Shown: positions 8,942-17,469, counted from the first letter of the stretch. The stretch: DNA of 49,029 bases from Capnocytophaga catalasegens (GCF_026005215.1 NZ_BPMA01000017.1:1-49029), one strand, 5' to 3'. Notes: generated by a model not told the origin, from the letters alone. Translations and numbers: made by a program.

Positions 8942-9775
8942 TTATTTGTTGTTTGAATTATTTTTGTTTTGTAACATTTTTTTTGCACTTGCCGAAGAAA
9001 CTACTTTTTTGCCTGTTCGGGCTTCAAGCTCTTTCCGAGCAACTTTGGCAACATTACCACCCTGCTGAGCCACAGCGATGTTTTGCTCAAAGGTTTCGGG
9101 TTGTGTGGCTTGTGAAATATCTTTGGTAGAGGCTTCGGCTAACATATTTAAAATAAGTTCCGTGTTAGTCATATTATCTCGCAAGTTTTCTTTTTTCAAT
9201 CCTTTAAAAACTTTGTATTCTTTGGTGGTTTTGCCTGACCAAGTTTTGGCAATAATATCGGTTAGGGTGGCGAACTGTTGTCCTTCTTTTACACCTCGTT
9301 TTTTCCACTCGTCGGTAAGTTCTTTACGAATTTCAATGCTTTTTAGCCGTTGGTTAATCCAATTTTCGGAATACCCAAGTTGGAGATATTGTTGTAAAGC
9401 TCGGTCTATGGAAATTTCGGGGTCTTGCATTTCGTCCAAACGTTCGCTACCCACCTGAGCCAACCAAAGTTTAAAAGGTTCGGCTTTGGGTGAGGGCACA
9501 GATTGGATAAGCCTTAGTAATTGTTCGGTATCAGCAACATCGGTTTTGTAATATTTCCCGTCAGAAGAAAGCATTTTCAGTTGTCCGATTTTTTCGGACA
9601 ACTCACTTCCCTCCTTTTTAAGTTTGGCTTTTAAGTCGCTCCAATACTTTCGAGGTCTGTCGGTTCCTGTTAAAACCTCAATCACATCAACGATGGAAAA
9701 CCACCATTTTTCTTGTTGCTCGTCCCACTGCGAACGCACTTTTTTCTGTTCAAATATTTTTATGTTATTTTCCAT
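8942..9775 (-). CDS. Bro-N / DinD-like protein
   Basis: A 277-residue protein with an N-terminal Bro-N-type DNA-binding domain (about residues 8-110: IFEQKKVRSQWDEQQEKWWF, then VIEVLTGTDRPRKYWSDLK). The C-terminal half (around YKVFKGLKKENLRDNMTNTE and NVAKVARKELEARTG) resembles the C-terminal region of E. coli DinD, a DNA-damage-inducible protein of unclear role. Such genes are common in phages and as mobile cargo. Its position inside an efflux operon suggests insertion. It ends 12 bases before the adaptor gene, so it is probably co-transcribed. Confidence 0.75.
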   Translation of the reverse strand: MENNIKIFEQKKVRSQWDEQQEKWWFSIVDVIEVLTGTDRPRKYWSDLKAKLKKEGSELSEKIGQLKMLSSDGKYYKTDVADTEQLLRLIQSVPSPKAEPFKLWLAQVGSERLDEMQDPEISIDRALQQYLQLGYSENWINQRLKSIEIRKELTDEWKKRGVKEGQQFATLTDIIAKTWSGKTTKEYKVFKGLKKENLRDNMTNTELILNMLAEASTKDISQATQPETFEQNIAVAQQGGNVAKVARKELEARTGKKVVSSASAKKMLQNKNNSNNK

Positions 9776-9874
9776 TTTTTCGTATCTCTTTTTTGAGAAA
9801 TCAGCAAATTATTGTTACTAAAAATAGTTCCTTAATATGCTAAATCAATCTCTGAAATTGTGTTTATAAAATAT

Positions 9875-10492
9875 TTATTTTGTCTTAACTTCAATTTTTT
9901 CTCCACGAATGCAAATTGCTTGTGAATTGGTAATCGGGTATAAATCAAGTGTGTTGCCGTAAGTTGTTATAATTTTTTCAACAGCTTTTACAAACGGAAA
10001 GTTTGTATAATGTGGCACAGGATAGAAATCAATTACATTCAGTGCTGAAAATGACGATAATTCAGGAGCTTCTTTGGTGCTATCCATCTTTGTAACATAT
10101 TCAATATTAGGGGAAAGAATCATAGAACCTGCTGACTCGCCAATGTAGGTCTTTCTTTTTAAAATTTCTTCCACGATGATTTTATCTGCTCCTGATTTTT
10201 TCAATTCTTGAAGCAGAAAAAATGTATTCCCACCAGTGATATATATCAAATCGTTTGTTTGGAGTTTTTGTTTTATTTCGTCAGTTGTTGCGGTAGAGAT
10301 TTCCAATTTATCAATAACGAATCCCATTTTTTCTAATGCTTTTTGACCAGCTTCAACATAAAAAGTTACTTTCTCCACCAAACTTGCTGTGGGAATAAAT
10401 GTTATTTTTTTGCCTTCATTTCCCAAACCTATAAAATCCTCAAAAACAGAAACTACATCTTTAAATGATGAACATAAAAATATATTTTTCAT
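9875..10492 (-). CDS. Peptidase S51 / class I glutamine amidotransferase-like protein
   Basis: A 205-residue protein of the PepE (aspartyl dipeptidase-like) superfamily. It shows the family's ITGGNTFFLLQEL segment and the nucleophile elbow GESAGSM, with the expected Ser in the S51 position; PHYTNF supplies a downstream His. It is probably a cytosolic peptidase of unknown substrate. I chose ATG 10492 (MKNIFLCSSF...) rather than the upstream frame start at 10570, whose 26 extra residues are basic and unlike the family. About 90-100 bases separate it from each neighbour, so it is a looser fit to the operon than the others. Confidence 0.8.
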   Translation of the reverse strand: MKNIFLCSSFKDVVSVFEDFIGLGNEGKKITFIPTASLVEKVTFYVEAGQKALEKMGFVIDKLEISTATTDEIKQKLQTNDLIYITGGNTFFLLQELKKSGADKIIVEEILKRKTYIGESAGSMILSPNIEYVTKMDSTKEAPELSSFSALNVIDFYPVPHYTNFPFVKAVEKIITTYGNTLDLYPITNSQAICIRGEKIEVKTK

Positions 10493-10585
10493 ATTTTCTA
10501 ACTTTTTCAAATATTGAATTTTTATATTGTGAATGCCTTGTGTTCTTTTCTTACGGCGGAATATATACATCCATTCCCTACATTT

Positions 10586-11311
10586 TTACACCTGATGATA
10601 TATCTCTTCAAACGGAACGCGGAATCTTTCGCCCCAAATACCGCCCTCTTTTCGAATGCCACAAGTGATAATCATATTGATTTCTGTGTCGGAAGGAAGT
10701 TTCAACGCTTTTTTAACCAATTTGCTATCAAATCCTTCTAACGGACAGGTATCGTATTGTTTTTCTGCCATTGCTATCATAAAAGTTTGTACTGCCAATG
10801 CACAACTTTTATGCACTACAGTTCGTACTTCGGTTTCGGACACTTGCCTTACTATCGGGCGAAATAGTCCAATGCTCAGCACCATTATTTTGCGAATCGA
10901 ACCTAATAATCCGAAACATCTGCGATATAAAAAAGGCATCAATTTGCCATAATAGGTTTCTCGGTCTTTTATCCTCTTGGCTTGTCTTTCCAAAGGGCTG
11001 TTACGTTGTACATTGCCTTTTTCAAACTCCAAAACGGCTTTGGCTCTTTCTTTGTATAAGTCTTGCCGAGTGACGAAAACCACCATTTGCTGAGCCGTTT
11101 TCGCAGCACTTTGCGACAAACAGGCTTCGGTTAGTTTCGCTAAAACAGATTTGTCGATAACGTGATACGCCTCCCACAATTGCATATTGGAGCTTGTGGG
11201 AGCGAGCTGTGCCAATTCCAAACATTCGCGGACTTTTTCCGTTTCGATAGGTTGGGTTTCGTCATACAAACGCACGGCACGACGGTAGTTTAGTGTTTCT
11301 TTCAGGTTCAT
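10586..11311 (-). CDS. Nitroreductase family protein
   Basis: A 241-residue FMN-dependent oxidoreductase candidate. The N-terminal YRRAVRLYDETQPIE and ELAQLAPTSSNMQLWE are the family's flavin-binding opening, and the C-terminal half has CPLEGFDSKLVKKALKLP followed by a GIRKEGGIWG segment. It is longer in the middle than minimal nitroreductases because of a basic/hydrophobic insertion (FLYRRCFGLLGSIRKIMVLS). It sits 13 bases after tolC and is probably read with it. A detoxifying role beside an efflux pump is plausible but inferred. Confidence 0.85.
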   Translation of the reverse strand: MNLKETLNYRRAVRLYDETQPIETEKVRECLELAQLAPTSSNMQLWEAYHVIDKSVLAKLTEACLSQSAAKTAQQMVVFVTRQDLYKERAKAVLEFEKGNVQRNSPLERQAKRIKDRETYYGKLMPFLYRRCFGLLGSIRKIMVLSIGLFRPIVRQVSETEVRTVVHKSCALAVQTFMIAMAEKQYDTCPLEGFDSKLVKKALKLPSDTEINMIITCGIRKEGGIWGERFRVPFEEIYHQV

Positions 11312-11324
11312 AATTTTTTGTCTT

Positions 11325-12665
11325 TTAATTAACCTGCAACGACTTCAAAACTTCCTTTTTATTTAACAGATTAACCATTGATTGCAGGAATTCTTGTTGA
11401 GCAGCATAGAGTTGCAATTGAGCTTGACGCAGGTCGAAACTCGTTGCCAAACCTTCGGTGTATTTGATTTGATTTTTGTTTTCGATTCGTTTTGCCAAAT
11501 CCAAATTTTCACGCAAGGTTTGATGTTCTTCTATGGCGAACTGTAAGTCACTCAATGCTTTATCGTGTTGCATTTGCAATTGTTGTTTGGTTAAATTCAA
11601 ATCGTTTTTTGACTTTTCTAACTCAATTTGAGAGCGTTGCACCTTACTTGAACGCATAAATGAACTGAAAATCGGGATTTCCAAACTTACGCCAAAAAGA
11701 GCACTCCCGAACCATCTTTTGTTCGTGTCGAAAAATGAAAATTTGTTATCAAAAGCGTTATATGCTCCGTTAAGGAAAGCGCTCAAACGGGGCAAAGATT
11801 GACTTTTTTCGAACTTCACCAACAATTCCTGCGAACGTACGCTATTGGAAGCAATTTTAAAATCAATATTTGATTCCAAATTGAAACAAATTTCAATTTC
11901 AATGCTTTCGGCTATGGTTTGTGTTGTGAGTTGCTCCAAATTGTCTTTTAGTTGCACTTGGTCGTCCAAATTTAAACCCAAAGTGATGTTGAGCATTTTT
12001 TTGGAAAGTTCGTGCAAACGCTTGGTATTGTTTAAGTTATTGCTGATGTTTGCCAATGTAATTTGCAGTTGTTCTACGTTTTCTTCTTCGCCCAATCCGT
12101 TTTCAAAAATGGCTTTGGTTTCGTTCAGGTTTTTCTCCAAAACACGCTTATTTTCTTCCAAAATTCGGATACTTTCTTCCGATAGTAACACATTGGCATA
12201 AGCATCAACAACGGTTTTTCGCAGTTCGATGTCGCTTTTCTTTTTGGAAAGTTCTGAAATTTGTAAATATACCTTAGCACTTTGTAAACCAACTAAATAA
12301 GAGCCGTCGAAAATCAGTTGGGAGAGTGTCGCTGAAGCATTTACGTTTTGCTTTGTCCCGAAGGTAGCTTCAGCAAACTCGCCCGCCTGCCCCCCGAAGA
12401 ATTCCGCAGGGATAAGCGTAACTTGCTGCTTTAGAAAATGCTGATAATCTACTTTTGCACTAAGCTGAGGCAGTCCCATAGCAGTGGCTTCCCATTTCTT
12501 TTTTCGGGCGGCTTCTACATCTAATGATGCATTCTTCGCACTTCGATTATTCTCAATGGCAAATTGTATGGCTTCTTCCAAAGAAAATTGGTAGGCTTTG
12601 TCCTGAGCCAGTGTCGTAAAAGCCCAAAAAGAAACTATGATTAGTAAAAATCGATTTCTGTTCAT
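11325..12665 (-). CDS. TolC-family outer membrane efflux protein
   Basis: A 446-residue outer-membrane channel subunit. It has a cleavable signal peptide (about residues 1-20, MNRNRFLLIIVSFWAFTTLA) followed by YQFSLEEAIQFAIENNRSAKNA, the standard start of the first TolC repeat. Two long coiled-coil stretches (about 150-235 and 340-430) form the periplasmic helical barrel. It starts 8 bases after the TetR-type regulator gene. The adaptor and permease needed for function are 2.4 and 4.2 kb downstream, past three unrelated genes. Confidence 0.92.
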   Translation of the reverse strand: MNRNRFLLIIVSFWAFTTLAQDKAYQFSLEEAIQFAIENNRSAKNASLDVEAARKKKWEATAMGLPQLSAKVDYQHFLKQQVTLIPAEFFGGQAGEFAEATFGTKQNVNASATLSQLIFDGSYLVGLQSAKVYLQISELSKKKSDIELRKTVVDAYANVLLSEESIRILEENKRVLEKNLNETKAIFENGLGEEENVEQLQITLANISNNLNNTKRLHELSKKMLNITLGLNLDDQVQLKDNLEQLTTQTIAESIEIEICFNLESNIDFKIASNSVRSQELLVKFEKSQSLPRLSAFLNGAYNAFDNKFSFFDTNKRWFGSALFGVSLEIPIFSSFMRSSKVQRSQIELEKSKNDLNLTKQQLQMQHDKALSDLQFAIEEHQTLRENLDLAKRIENKNQIKYTEGLATSFDLRQAQLQLYAAQQEFLQSMVNLLNKKEVLKSLQVN

Positions 12666-12673
12666 ATAATTAT

Positions 12674-13272
12674 TTATAATTCTTTTAATATTTCTTCCAA
12701 AGTGGCAACACCTTTGGGGGTGGCAATCGCTCGGATGTGGTATTCTAAATACTTTGCTGAAATTGTGTTTTCGTCATAAAATGGTGTTAGAAAAGGTAAA
12801 TTATTACCCGACTCAAACGAAATATGCAAAAACAATCGCACTGAAAAGTCAAGGTCAATATCTTCACGGTACAACCCCATTTCGATTCCCTTTTGCAAAT
12901 TCTTCTTGATGGAATTCCCTACTATTTCTAATTCTTTATCCTGCATTTCTTTGTAAATCTTCGGATAGAACTTTTGGAGTTGTTTCTGTGGTGAATGAGC
13001 TTTCGCTATTGGCTGAGTAGCATAAAACCGGTCGATGATGTACAGCCTTCGTATAGGATTTTCCTCCTCACTTACAAATGCTTCGGCTTGCTTATTCAAG
13101 TTTTCAGTAACGTATAAGACTGTATGACGGATAAGGTCGGTTTTGTCTTTGAAATACTTGTAAAGTGTTTTTTGGATACGCCAGCCCTCTGAGCGATATC
13201 GTCCATCGTACCACTTTTGATGCCCAATTCGATGTGCAATTGGCAAGCTGTCTCAATTATTCTCTCTCGCAT
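12674..13272 (-). pseudogene. TetR/AcrR-family regulator, frameshifted
   Basis: The natural start is ATG at 13272, which gives MRERIIETACQLHIELGI, then SGTMDDIAQRAGVSKK, a classic TetR helix-turn-helix. At the Lys-Lys codons a run of six A (T on +, 13168-13173) puts the frame out. Adding one A restores KTLYKYFKDKTDLIRHTVLY and the rest of the ligand-binding domain to the stop at 12674. Gene length (599) is one base short of 200 codons. It is 8 bases upstream of tolC and would be the pump's repressor. Either the regulator is lost, the tract is phase-variable, or this is a sequencing error. Confidence 0.85.
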
Positions 13273-13292
13273 AATAGAGTTTATTTTCGGGG

Positions 13293-13332
13293 CAAATATA
13301 CTAAGGAAACTAAATTAGAGAAGTTAGTTTTC
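13293..13332 (-). promoter_or_regulatory. Promoter and possible operator of the efflux locus
   Basis: On the minus strand TATATTTG (13293-13300) is a -7 element 20 bases before the regulator's ATG. Just upstream lies an inverted repeat, GGAAACTAA (13305-13313) and TTAGTTTTC (13324-13332) with a 10-base spacer, one mismatch. This is a fitting place for autoregulation by the TetR-type protein; binding is inferred. Confidence 0.5.
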
Positions 13333-13439
13333 TGTATTTAACTTATATTTAACTTTATTTTATTGCAATGAAACAATATTTCTATTAGATAAAAATCAAC
13401 AAGATTGTTAATTGGCTTTTGTAAAAAGTTTAGTCTCAA

Positions 13440-13880
13440 TTGATTATTTTTTGACAAAAATGTGGATAATTTTTCAGCAAAAAGTGATTAAAAAATTTTA
13501 GATTTTAAAATACTTGTATAAGGAAAATGGATTTTAATTTTCCAAATTTTGTTTCTGTTTTTTTTCTCTCATTTATCAACAATTTTTCAATAAAAAATAA
13601 CCTACAAAACTTCATTTTTTTATCAAAAATTAGCTCTAAAAAAACTTGTTGATAATTTATATCCTAAGCTGTTTATCAGAAATTTATATTTTTCATTTTA
13701 TGTTGATAATTCTTCAAAAATTGATAGTTTGTAATTTTCAAAATATTCTTCAAAATATTTTTAATGAACATTGACAAGATATAATCATCATTATTTTTTT
13801 ATTTTTCATTCAAAAATTTATTTTTTATAATTTGATTTGTTAAAAAGTTATTCATTTTCGATTTTAAATTTTTCAAAAAG
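13440..13880. other. Candidate chromosomal replication origin segment
   Basis: The ~600-bp gap between the leftward efflux locus and the rightward rnr gene is extremely AT-rich and has no gene. It holds one perfect DnaA box on the minus strand (TGTGGATAA, 13461-13469) and three single-mismatch versions: TTATCAACA at 13573-13581 and TGTTGATAA at 13647-13655 and 13701-13709. Further partial matches occur around 13674. Flanking genes diverge from it. With the parS-like cluster at 26-27.4 kb this points to oriC, but no dnaA gene is in view and A/T-rich DNA yields near-matches by chance. Confidence 0.45.
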
Positions 13881-13933
13881 TGAATTGCAAAATTTTTTGT
13901 ACCTTGCGAGCTGAAAATAAAAACAAAATACCA

Positions 13934-16105
13934 ATGCAAAATAAAAAATTTTTAAAGAAAAAAAATAAACAATTTACCAAAGAAATCTTTGCCGTTCTGG
14001 AAAAAAATAACGAAAAAGATTTCAATTGGAAACAAATTGCTGCCAAACTAAATCTGACATCAACCGAAGATAGAAATCAACTAATAAAATCACTCGAAAA
14101 ACTCAAAAGTAAAGGACGTATTCAAGAAATAGATCGTGGTCGATATAAGGCTATTCCAGCAATTTATTATTATCAAGGTATTGTTGATATGTCTGCGAAT
14201 GGCAATGCATACATTGTCTGTGAAGGCTTAGATGATGATATTTTTGTTCCTAATAATTTGCTTAACAGGGCTTTGCATGGAGATTTGGTTGAAGTATATC
14301 TCTTTCCAAGAAGACGAACAGGGAAACTCGAAGGAGAAATCACCAAAATCATTGAACGAAAACGAACTACTTTTGTTGGAATTGTACAAATGCGTAAAAA
14401 TTTTGCTTTTGTTGTCCCTACTGATAAACGTATGTATACTGATATTTTCGTATCAAAAAATGATTTTAATGGTGCTCAAGATGGCGATAAGGTTCTGGTT
14501 CGTATTAAAGAATGGACAGCCAAGACAGACTCACCTTATGGTGTGATTGAGCAAATCCTCGGCAAGCCAGGTGAGCAATCCACCGAAATGCACTCTATTT
14601 TGGCAGAATATGGCTTGCCGTACGAATTTCCGCACGAAGTGGAAGAATATGCCAAAAATCTGGATACTTCCATTACAGAAGAAGAAATCGCCAAGCGACG
14701 AGATATGCGTAACGTGCTGACTTTCACCATAGACCCGAAAGATGCCAAAGACTTTGACGATGCACTTTCGTTTCAAATTCTGGAAAATGGAAATTACCAA
14801 ATCGGTGTGCATATTGCCGACGTTTCGCATTACGTGAAAGAAGGAACGATTCTGGACGAAGAGGCTTACAACCGAGCCACGTCTGTATATTTGGTGGATA
14901 GGGTAGTGCCGATGCTTCCTGAAGTGCTGTCCAATTTTGCGTGTTCGTTGCGTCCGAATGAAGAAAAATACACTTTTTCGGCGGTTTTCGAGATGAACAA
15001 AAAAGCTGAAATTTTAAATAGTTGGTTCGGAAGAACGGTTATCAATTCCGATTGTCGATTTACCTATGAAGAAGCACAGGAAATTATTGAAAATCAGGGA
15101 ATAGGGAATAGGGATCAGGCAATAGGAAACGATGAAAAAACTATTGACTATTCCCTATTCTCTAATGCCTTATTAATTTTCGATTCTTTAGCCAAAAAAC
15201 TGCGTGAAAAACGTATGCGAAGCGGAGCAATTTCTTTTGACAAAATCGAAGTAAAATTTGATTTGGACGAAAACGACAATCCAACGGGAGTGTATTTCAA
15301 AGAAGCGAAAGATTCCAACAAATTGATTGAAGAATTTATGCTTTTGGCAAACCGAAAAGTAGCAGAATTCATTTCCAAACAGAAGAAAACTTTTGTGTAT
15401 CGTGTTCACGATGAGCCAGATAACGAAAAATTATTGCAACTCAATGGCGTAATTTCTCGCTTCGGTTATGGCATCAATATGAAAGATAGAAAAACCATTA
15501 CACAATCCTTAAATACACTTTTGGAGGAAGTTAAAGGCAAAAAAGAACAAAATTTGGTGGATACCCTTGCCATTCGTTCTATGTCAAAAGCCTCATATTC
15601 AACGGATAATATTGGTCATTACGGATTGGCTTTTGATGATTATACGCATTTCACTTCGCCCATTCGTCGTTATCCTGATGTGATGGTACACAGGCTGTTA
15701 CAACATTATTTGGACGGTGGAGCTTCTGCCGATGCTGCGGCTTATGAACAAAAGTGCAAACATTCCTCACAGATGGAAAATTTGGCTTCGTCTGCAGAGC
15801 GTGATTCCATCAAATATATGCAAGTGAAATATATGGAAAACCATAAGAATCAGACTTTTATGGGAGTAATATCGGGTGTAACCGAATGGGGAATTTATGT
15901 AGAAATCGTTGAAAACAAATGCGAAGGATTGGTCAGAACCCGAGATATAAAAGATGATTATTACGTTTTCGATGAGAAGCAATACGCTTTGGTAGGTGAA
16001 GTAACCAAAAATATGTATCAGCTTGGCGATGAGGTATTTGTCCGTGTAAAAAACACCGATTTGATGAAAAAACAATTGGATTTTGAGTTGGTGGGCAGAA
16101 ATTAG
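13934..16105 (+). CDS. rnr: Ribonuclease R
   Basis: A 723-residue 3'-5' exoribonuclease that digests structured RNA. In order: a basic N-terminus and winged helix (to about 65), cold-shock domains (about 70-225), the RNB catalytic domain with FTIDPKDAKDFDDALSF supplying the metal-binding Asp residues, and a C-terminal S1 domain (FMGVISGVTEWGIYVEI). I prefer ATG 13934 over the frame start at 13880, because a promoter-like TACCTTGC (13900-13907, one mismatch to TAnnTTTG) lies between them. Residues about 388-412 are encoded by an in-frame palindromic heptamer-repeat insertion, described separately. Confidence 0.95.
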   Translation: MQNKKFLKKKNKQFTKEIFAVLEKNNEKDFNWKQIAAKLNLTSTEDRNQLIKSLEKLKSKGRIQEIDRGRYKAIPAIYYYQGIVDMSANGNAYIVCEGLDDDIFVPNNLLNRALHGDLVEVYLFPRRRTGKLEGEITKIIERKRTTFVGIVQMRKNFAFVVPTDKRMYTDIFVSKNDFNGAQDGDKVLVRIKEWTAKTDSPYGVIEQILGKPGEQSTEMHSILAEYGLPYEFPHEVEEYAKNLDTSITEEEIAKRRDMRNVLTFTIDPKDAKDFDDALSFQILENGNYQIGVHIADVSHYVKEGTILDEEAYNRATSVYLVDRVVPMLPEVLSNFACSLRPNEEKYTFSAVFEMNKKAEILNSWFGRTVINSDCRFTYEEAQEIIENQGIGNRDQAIGNDEKTIDYSLFSNALLIFDSLAKKLREKRMRSGAISFDKIEVKFDLDENDNPTGVYFKEAKDSNKLIEEFMLLANRKVAEFISKQKKTFVYRVHDEPDNEKLLQLNGVISRFGYGINMKDRKTITQSLNTLLEEVKGKKEQNLVDTLAIRSMSKASYSTDNIGHYGLAFDDYTHFTSPIRRYPDVMVHRLLQHYLDGGASADAAAYEQKCKHSSQMENLASSAERDSIKYMQVKYMENHKNQTFMGVISGVTEWGIYVEIVENKCEGLVRTRDIKDDYYVFDEKQYALVGEVTKNMYQLGDEVFVRVKNTDLMKKQLDFELVGRN
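15097..15168 (+). repeat. In-frame heptamer-repeat palindrome inside rnr
   Basis: The left half is heptamers GGGAATA, GGGAATA, GGGATCA, GGCAATA (15097-15124). After a 16-base centre, the right half is CTATTGA, CTATTCC, CTATTCT, CTAATGC (15141-15168), roughly the reverse complement. The element is open in the rnr frame, encoding QGIGNRDQAIGNDEKTIDYS and the next few residues, and sits between the conserved YEEAQEIIE and SLAKKLREKRM segments of the RNB domain. Confidence 0.8.
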
Positions 16106-16135
16106 TAAAATTTTATTAAATTTATACTAAAAATT

Positions 16136-16166
16136 TTGGTAGAAATATTTTTTTATTTTACCTTTG
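16136..16166 (+). promoter_or_regulatory. Strong promoter of the 6S-like RNA
   Basis: TTG (16136-16138, within TTTTGG) and TACCTTTG (16159-16166), spacing 20, give a full Bacteroidetes consensus promoter. No ORF starts nearby, so transcription beginning near 16172 would make a non-coding RNA. Confidence 0.7.
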
Positions 16167-16172
16167 CGTCTC

Positions 16173-16389
16173 AAAAGTATTAAAAAATATAATGAAATAG
16201 ATTTATAAGATAACATAACAATATTGCGTTTGCTAACAAACCTGTAAGTGAAAAGTCCAAAAGTTTCAATGTACAACAGGGAGGTTTAAGCATAGCGCTC
16301 ATGTGTATAGCGTGAGCTTTTGCTTTACTTTGTTGTACAGGGCTTGGACTCCCTCACTTACAAGTAAAGGCGAAAGTTCGCGTTTTTTT
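16173..16389 (+). ncRNA. ssrS: Candidate 6S RNA (6S-Flavo-like)
   Basis: A ~215-nt transcript predicted from a consensus promoter to a T-run preceded by a short GCGA/TCGC stem (16370-16388). Its core folds into one long interrupted hairpin. Nested pairs are GTAAGTG/CACTTAC (16244-16250 with 16355-16361), AGTCC/GGACT (16254-16258 with 16346-16350), TGTACAACA/TGTTGTACA (16270-16278 with 16331-16339) and a terminal GCTCA/TGAGC stem (16297-16301 with 16313-16317). A rod with a central bubble is the shape of 6S RNA, which mimics an open promoter and binds RNA polymerase. Family assignment is from shape, size and promoter, not a covariance match. tmRNA and SRP RNA hallmarks are absent. Confidence 0.6.
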
Positions 16390-16475
16390 GTAGTTTTTTT
16401 CTAAACTAAATATTTTGGAAACAGTAAACGCAATAACTGCTACAATTATTATTAACTTTCTAAAATAGAATTCAA

Positions 16476-16910
16476 ATGTTTAATAAATTAAAAGACTTAG
16501 CTTCTTCTGTTTCTGGAAGTGTTTCAGAATCATTATCAAAAGTAAAAGAAACCGTTTCTTCAACTTCAGCATTTGAAAATACTTCTTGTGCATTAAAATC
16601 TACAAAAGATTCTCTCATTTCTGTTTCAAATTTAGCACTTGAAGGTAGTACAGAAATTTTAAATAAAAGTGAAAATTTGGCTCTGACACAGGTTGTAGAA
16701 GCTGATGCTAAAGTTGTGGCAGATATGATTGATGTTGTGACTTCTATACTTCCTTTTATGCGTGTTCTAGATGTTACAAATAAAATAGGCATTACAAACA
16801 AGAATGCACTTATCGAAAAAGCTATTAAAGGGATACAAGAAGTTGCCAAAAAACAATTAGAAACTACTGATTTGTCTAATAATTCAGAAAATTTACTTGC
16901 CATAGAGTAA
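16476..16910 (+). CDS. Hypothetical protein, first gene of a small-gene cluster
   Basis: A 144-residue protein of unknown family. The N-terminal half is Ser/Thr-rich and predicted helical (MFNKLKDLASSVSGSVSESL...). The C-terminal half has an amphipathic to hydrophobic stretch (VVADMIDVVTSILPFMRVLDVTNKIG) without a clear transmembrane helix. No signal peptide. It begins about 90 bases after the 6S-like RNA and is followed 15 bases later by a 59-residue gene, so it heads a probable operon running to about 17.8 kb. Confidence 0.7.
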   Translation: MFNKLKDLASSVSGSVSESLSKVKETVSSTSAFENTSCALKSTKDSLISVSNLALEGSTEILNKSENLALTQVVEADAKVVADMIDVVTSILPFMRVLDVTNKIGITNKNALIEKAIKGIQEVAKKQLETTDLSNNSENLLAIE

Positions 16911-16925
16911 GGACAATCTTCTCAG

Positions 16926-17105
16926 ATGAAATTATATAGCCAACAATTAGAACAACTTATTGAATTTGCTTTATTGGATAATGTTCTTACTGAACAAGAA
17001 AAACAAGTTTTGTTTAAAAAAGCAGCTTCTGAAGGTATTGATTTATCTGAATTTGAAATGGTACTACAAGCAAAATTATTTGAAAAACAAAAAAATATAG
17101 AGTAA
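16926..17105 (+). CDS. Small TerB-like helical protein (59 residues)
   Basis: ATG 16926 to TAA 17105 encodes a short acidic helical protein beginning MKLYSQQLEQLIEFALLDN and containing LTEQEKQVLFKKAASEGIDL then SEFEMVLQAKL. That pattern, a helix, 'D..LTE.E...L...A...GID..EFE..L', is the start of TerB-like helical bundles, often found as an N-terminal module of larger proteins; here it stands alone. It lies 15 bases after one gene and one base before the next, good support for translation in an operon. Confidence 0.7.
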   Translation: MKLYSQQLEQLIEFALLDNVLTEQEKQVLFKKAASEGIDLSEFEMVLQAKLFEKQKNIE

Positions 17106-17106
17106 T

Positions 17107-17469
17107 ATGAGTTTATTTAACAAAATTGTAGATACTTTCACTTCTACAGAATTTGAAGTAGAAAGTTCAATGAAAGTAACAGAATTAACCAAGCAGTTTA
17201 AAGAAAAATTTGGTATTTCATTACGTGTTTATAAAGGAAAAAAACTTGCTAGTGATGGAAGAATGACTTTGAAAACTTTAGACCAACGAACACAAACTTC
17301 AGTAAATTTTGATTCTGAAAAGTTAAAAATACGAGCTACTCAAAAAGTAGGCGAAGTGGAAAAATTATTTTTAAACCACTTCGGAATAGTAGTACAAATA
17401 GCTGATATTGAGAATAAAAACTTACTTGATGATGCACTTACTTTGGGTGATGCAAGACGACAAAAATAA
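17107..17469 (+). CDS. Hypothetical protein with duplicated beta-alpha-beta unit
   Basis: A 120-residue protein, paralogous to the next gene. After a short helix it has two related halves. One reads MKVTELTKQFKEKFGISLRV followed by YKGKKLASDG. The other reads KVGEVEKLFLNHFGIVVQIA followed by DIENKNLLDDALTL. Each half looks like strand-helix-strand, reminiscent of beta-grasp or TGS-like folds, though I cannot name the family. No signal or membrane segment. It is 1 base after the TerB-like gene. Confidence 0.7.
   Translation: MSLFNKIVDTFTSTEFEVESSMKVTELTKQFKEKFGISLRVYKGKKLASDGRMTLKTLDQRTQTSVNFDSEKLKIRATQKVGEVEKLFLNHFGIVVQIADIENKNLLDDALTLGDARRQK

Noticed and set aside
16173-16389. tmRNA or SRP RNA instead of 6S RNA
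   Set aside because: No tRNA-like ends or tag frame for tmRNA, and no GGAAG/AGCA-type SRP loop; the long interrupted rod fits 6S better.
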